Assembly: GCA_001304015.1 (NCBI GenBank) | Contig: LJUY01000006.1 | Span: 1-64,000 of the forward strand | DNA from: a candidate division Zixibacteria bacterium SM23_81 | GTDB lineage: Bacteria; SM23-81 | Direction of reading: 5' to 3' | Length of the DNA: 64,000 nucleotides | Part shown: piece after piece, positions 60,316 through 64,000 of the stretch | Numbering within the stretch: the first letter of the stretch is position 1 | How the letters are laid out: each line of letters starts with the position of its first letter | Program-made: the position numbers and the translations under genes | The notes under the pieces: generated by a model | Database searches by the model: none | Told to the model about the DNA's origin: nothing | What the model saw: only the letters and a program-made list of their open reading frames with translations

Positions 60316-61130
60316 GGGAACATCTCAGAAATCCAGGAGACCACAAACTGCAGTACTTTAATAGGTACCATGCCCTGACCCCAGTCATCCCTTTCAATCC
60401 AAGGTTCAAAACCAGGGATGTGTTTATACCGCAAAGAAACACCAATGCTGTTTAGATGCTCACGAAACCTTCCATCCTCACTCACGTCACTGCTTTCGAT
60501 GAACAGTATTTTGCTAGCCGGTTTCTGCCGAATTGCGTAAAGGTCCAACTTTTCAAGATCTTTCAGCATAGAATCTGGAAGGGGAAACCCAAGCGCTTCT
60601 CTGTAACTTTCTCCTTCGGAGAAGGACTTTACCCCAGGAAAAAAGTTCCTTATCTTTTCCTGATGCAAGGTTGTCAGCTCCTCAATGTATTTCCTTCCAT
60701 TGATAACCGGATTCCAAAGGACTATACCATCAATATCACCTCGTTCGGCTCCAGCCAGCATCGCAAGGTTGCCCCCTAAACGAAGGCCCGCTAAACAAAT
60801 CTGATTCAGATCGCTTCCGCCTTTTAGTTCTTCTACCGCCGTTGATATATCGGCAAGCCATTGGCGAATTTCGCCCTGGTCGCTATCGCCCTCAGAATCA
60901 CCACATCCGTAATAATCAAACCGTAAGGTGTGAAAACCAGCCGAAGAAAGAAGCATAGCTAATCGTACAAAGGCACGATGAGAACGGATGTAGTCTTCCC
61001 CCATGGGATAACACAGAATAACTCCAACATTGCGAGCTTTTTCGAGTTGTGGCGGGTGATAAATCCCAAAAAGCGATCTGGCTGAATTCCCGAAATAGAA
61101 TGGCTCCATCATATCATACTCAGATATCAC
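60312..61130 (-). CDS. Alpha/beta hydrolase, exosortase-associated hydrolase 2 type
   Basis: 272 residues. It has GVILCYPMGEDYIRSHRAFV, LRFDYYGCGDSEGD, and an elbow AGLRLGGNLAMLAG in which Arg takes the nucleophile place (Gly-Leu-Arg-Leu-Gly), as in the hydr2 family of exosortase A loci. With no Ser or Cys nucleophile, it may be a non-catalytic partner of hydrolase 1. It overlaps hydrolase 1 by four bases and the PPTase gene by 11 bases, so all three are expressed together. Confidence 0.78.
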   Translation of the reverse strand: MISEYDMMEPFYFGNSARSLFGIYHPPQLEKARNVGVILCYPMGEDYIRSHRAFVRLAMLLSSAGFHTLRFDYYGCGDSEGDSDQGEIRQWLADISTAVEELKGGSDLNQICLAGLRLGGNLAMLAGAERGDIDGIVLWNPVINGRKYIEELTTLHQEKIRNFFPGVKSFSEGESYREALGFPLPDSMLKDLEKLDLYAIRQKPASKILFIESSDVSEDGRFREHLNSIGVSLRYKHIPGFEPWIERDDWGQGMVPIKVLQFVVSWISEMFP

Positions 61131-61818
61131 TCCGGTTGTTGGAATCTCCTACTGTCATTCCAGTAAAAATATAGCCTCGATGAAAGAAAAACTTACCCTT
61201 ATGGCAAGTTCCCTTCGCAAAAAAGAGATCGGTATCAGCCATATATCTGGCTTCGAACTCACCAATATTTGGATTCACAGAAATGGTTATATCATGAAAA
61301 TTCACCCATCTTTTGCTGGTTGTATATTGACATTTATAAAAGCATTCCTTTGCACTAAAGATAAGAGCGATATATTCTTGCTGAACATCGAGAGGCAAAG
61401 AATGTATCCATGACAACTCTTGTTTGGTGCATATTGCTTTCCAATAATCCCGCTCTAATCTGCCTACACACTCCGCATCGAATCCCACGCTTTCGATCTC
61501 TGTTTTCCGGGCAAGGGCTACTCCACAGTACCCCTCGGTATGGGAGATGCTGCCAATGATACCGGGCGGCCAAATAGGACTTCTGTCAGTGGCCATCAAT
61601 ATGGGAAAATTTCTTATGGCCACTTGGGCTAAGGCCCTGCGAGCACAGAGACGTCCAGCGATGAATTCTTGTTTTCTTTTGGGCACGGCGTTGCATATGA
61701 ACGCCTCTTCTTGGGGATAAAGCGTCCCTTCGCTGAATACAGGATTTGCCTCCTCTGTTATGACTTGATCAGGAAAAAGGCAAGCTATGATGGTATGATC
61801 GCACTTTTCTGTTAACAT
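61120..61818 (-). CDS. 4'-Phosphopantetheinyl transferase (EntD/Sfp type)
   Basis: 232 residues. Key motifs: GSISHTEGYCGVALA, the acidic pair in VGFDAECVG, and FSAKECFYKCQY (the W/F-SxKEAxxK signature). The N-terminal half has PKRKQEFIAGRLCARRAL, as in EntD. It moves the phosphopantetheine arm from CoA onto the Ser of the carrier domain. It is two bases downstream of the NRPS gene, so its substrate is almost certainly that PCP domain. ATG start at 61816-61818. Confidence 0.92.
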   Translation of the reverse strand: MLTEKCDHTIIACLFPDQVITEEANPVFSEGTLYPQEEAFICNAVPKRKQEFIAGRLCARRALAQVAIRNFPILMATDRSPIWPPGIIGSISHTEGYCGVALARKTEIESVGFDAECVGRLERDYWKAICTKQELSWIHSLPLDVQQEYIALIFSAKECFYKCQYTTSKRWVNFHDITISVNPNIGEFEARYMADTDLFFAKGTCHKGKFFFHRGYIFTGMTVGDSNNRSDI

Positions 61819-61820
61819 AG

Positions 61821-64000
61821 TTACTTCTTCTGCAATTGTCTTTCCAAATTGGCCGACATTTGGCCCAAAGTTTGATTGACAAATTCTGCAAAAGGCACTT
61901 CTATATTAAGATTCTCTTCTATCAATGAGATTGCTCGAATGACCAAAAGCGAATGTCCTCCCAGATCAAAGAAATTGTCATGAAGCCCGACTTTATCAAC
62001 GCCTAATACACCTCTCCAGATCTCAGCGATCTTTTTTTCCATGGAACTACGTGGCGCGATGTAATCCAACTTCTCTATTTCGTGACCCTCGCTCAATTGA
62101 CGCAAAAGCTGGTAATCAATTTTACCATTAGGAGTGAGAGGAATGGCATCAAGTGGAATAAATTGAGAGGGAATCATGTAATCAGGAAGCACCTCTCTCA
62201 AGAAACGCCGTAAGGACAAAGAGGAGACAAGCTCGTCACAGATGATATATGCGATTAACCTTTTATCTCCCTGGCCAATATCGGATGTTACTACAACGCA
62301 ATCTTTGATGACTTCATGCTTGGACAGCGCTGATTCTATCTCACCTAATTCAATACGAAATCCCCGGATCTTCACCTGCTGGTCGATGCGCCCCAAAAAC
62401 TCGATGTTCCCATCGGGCAAATAGCGGGTCAAATCCCCTGTCTTGTACAAACGTGCGCCTGGCTTCTCATTGAAGACGTTGGGGACGAACTTCTCCGCTG
62501 TCAACTCTGGATGCTTTAGATAACCCCTGGCCAGGCCCACACCTCCAATGTGCAATTCAGCCGGCACGCCAATGGGAACGGGTTGTAAATGGGCATCCAG
62601 CAGAAAAACTTGCGTGTTGCTAATAGGCCGACCAATAGGTGGCGTTCGCCTATCTTCTGCGCATTCAGCTACGGTTGACCAGATGGTATCTTCGGTGGGA
62701 CCATAGAGGTTAAAGATACGACGTCCCTTGATCCAGCGTGGAACGAGGTCTCCAGGACAGGCTTCTCCAGCTACATTGAGTATTCCCAACGCCGGTAATT
62801 TCTCGGTCGGTAAGGCACCCAGAACCGATGGGGTGAGTACCATACAAGTTATGCTCAAATCTTGCATTAACTTTATCAGGGCGGGGCCGGGTAGCAGGGT
62901 CTCCTCCTTCCCCAGGCAGAGCGTTGCTCCAACTCGCAAAGCCAAAACGATATCGAAGATTGATGCATCAAAACTAAAAGAAAAAAACTGCAGGACACGG
63001 TCGGTAGAGCCGAGCTTAAATGTCCTCATATGTGCGTCAGACACATTACATAGACCACCGTGCGTCACAAGGACGCCTTTGGGTTTACCCGTAGATCCCG
63101 AGGTGTAAATCACATAGGCCAGGTTGTCGGGCATCACACCGCTGATGGGATTCTTCTCGCTCAGTTCATGGATGGTGGCCCAATCTGTATCCAAGCAGAC
63201 CACACGTGCCCTATGCTCAGGCAATCCAGCGAGCAACTTTTCTTGAGTCAACAGCACCGGCACTTGGGAGTCTGACAGCATGAAGGCCAGGCGTTTCTTG
63301 GGATAGGCCGGGTCTAAGGGCATAAACGCTCCGCCAGCCTTGAGCACACCGAGTAGTCCCACTATCATCTCCAATGACCGCTCCATGCATATCCCCACGG
63401 GCACCTCTGGTCCCACGCCAAGATTCCGCAAGTGGTGCGCCAACTGATTGGCACGTGCATTCAAGGCACGATAGGTCAACTGCTCCCCTTCATAAACCAC
63501 ACCGATGGCGTCGGGCGTCCGCCCCACCTGATCTTCAAACAGATGGTGGAAACACGTATTCTGGGGATAATCCGCCCCGGTATCGTTCCATTCCACGAGC
63601 ATTTGGTGACGCTCTGTGGTTGAGAAAAGCGGAAGGTCCCAGATAGGCCGGTCTGGATGAGCAACAACGCCTTCCAGCAGAATCTGGTATTGTTTCGCCA
63701 TCCGGGCAATAGTGGCAGCATCAAATAAGTCTGTATTGTACTCCAACGACCCGATCAGCCCTTCTCCTGTATCCTTCACGATCAGAGTCAAGTCAAACTT
63801 CGCTGTTCCTGTGTGGACCTCCTCCGCGGAGCCAAACACCAGTCCCGGGAGCTCCACATCCTGCCTGGGAGCATCCTGCAGAACAAACATCACCTGAAAC
63901 AGCGGATTGCGGCTCATATCCCGCTCCGGCTGTATTTCCTCAACAAGTTTCTCAAAGGGCAGATCTTGATGAGCATAAGCCCTCAGTGCTTCTTGGCGCA
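61821..64000 (-). CDS. Non-ribosomal peptide synthetase, final C-A-PCP module (5' end outside window)
   Basis: About 726 codons, open beyond the right edge. The first visible residues, AYAHQDLPFEKLVEEIQPER, are the conserved end of a condensation domain. The adenylation domain has A2 LKAGGAFMPLDPAYP, A3 YTSGSTGKPKG, A5 NLYGPTE, A7 YKTGDL, A8 GRIDQQVKIRGFRIELGEIE, and A10 PNGKIDY. The carrier domain has DNFFDLGGHSLLV with Ser for the pantetheine arm. No thioesterase or reductase follows; the protein ends 30 residues after the carrier. Ten-residue substrate code by alignment to GrsA reads DAFVNALIWK, which I cannot assign. Product release may depend on the hydrolases nearby. Confidence 0.93.
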   Translation of the reverse strand, partial: RQEALRAYAHQDLPFEKLVEEIQPERDMSRNPLFQVMFVLQDAPRQDVELPGLVFGSAEEVHTGTAKFDLTLIVKDTGEGLIGSLEYNTDLFDAATIARMAKQYQILLEGVVAHPDRPIWDLPLFSTTERHQMLVEWNDTGADYPQNTCFHHLFEDQVGRTPDAIGVVYEGEQLTYRALNARANQLAHHLRNLGVGPEVPVGICMERSLEMIVGLLGVLKAGGAFMPLDPAYPKKRLAFMLSDSQVPVLLTQEKLLAGLPEHRARVVCLDTDWATIHELSEKNPISGVMPDNLAYVIYTSGSTGKPKGVLVTHGGLCNVSDAHMRTFKLGSTDRVLQFFSFSFDASIFDIVLALRVGATLCLGKEETLLPGPALIKLMQDLSITCMVLTPSVLGALPTEKLPALGILNVAGEACPGDLVPRWIKGRRIFNLYGPTEDTIWSTVAECAEDRRTPPIGRPISNTQVFLLDAHLQPVPIGVPAELHIGGVGLARGYLKHPELTAEKFVPNVFNEKPGARLYKTGDLTRYLPDGNIEFLGRIDQQVKIRGFRIELGEIESALSKHEVIKDCVVVTSDIGQGDKRLIAYIICDELVSSLSLRRFLREVLPDYMIPSQFIPLDAIPLTPNGKIDYQLLRQLSEGHEIEKLDYIAPRSSMEKKIAEIWRGVLGVDKVGLHDNFFDLGGHSLLVIRAISLIEENLNIEVPFAEFVNQTLGQMSANLERQLQKK

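Overview
The window comes from a Gram-negative (diderm) bacterium of moderate GC content, probably an uncultured lineage of the FCB superphylum (KSB1, Zixibacteria, Latescibacteria or relatives). The clues are a PorV-like outer-membrane protein beside a TonB receptor with a carboxypeptidase-regulatory domain, a glycosidase ending in the NFPNPFN / SGVYF type-9-secretion-like tail, and many TolB, PQQ and NHL propellers. This assignment is inference from gene content; no rRNA is present. I saw no tRNA, rRNA, CRISPR array or insertion sequence.

Left part (1-22,500, minus strand). A long run reads from right to left: uvrC, an MBL-fold hydrolase, xerD, an 87-residue unknown, an M50 membrane protease, then (after about 225 bases) a dipeptide epimerase, dacB, a small membrane protein, and a type IV pilus cluster: pilB, pilT, pilC, pilS, a small basic ORF, pilR, two pilins, pilD, FimT/PilV/PilW-like minor pilins and two paralogous 555-residue PilX-like proteins. 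The first codons of pilM are cut by the window's left edge. A sigma-54 type -24/-12 promoter with two upstream dyads sits in front of the second pilin, next to the NtrC-type regulator pilR.

Middle (22,500-51,400). rpsT stands alone on the plus strand with a near-consensus promoter and a terminator. Then follow HEAT-repeat and HD-GYP genes, and a six-gene operon (M23 peptidase, dnaE, lytic transglycosylase, NHL protein, leuD-like gene, HIT protein) bounded by a clear promoter and terminators. Next come a PorV / large secreted protein / TonB-receptor group, and a PpiD-like chaperone facing a PQQ-propeller protein and a large peptidase-propeller-barrel fusion.

Right part (51,400-64,000). An AT-richer accessory region on the plus strand holds a sulfotransferase, a methyltransferase, the C-terminal relic of a NodU-type carbamoyltransferase and an SGNH hydrolase. 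It is followed on the minus strand by a secreted GH51-like glycosidase and by an operon made of an NRPS (last module, cut by the window end), an Sfp/EntD-type phosphopantetheinyl transferase, two alpha/beta hydrolases resembling the pair found in exosortase/EPS loci, and a polysaccharide deacetylase. This NRPS plus exosortase-type hydrolase arrangement is the most unusual system in the window.
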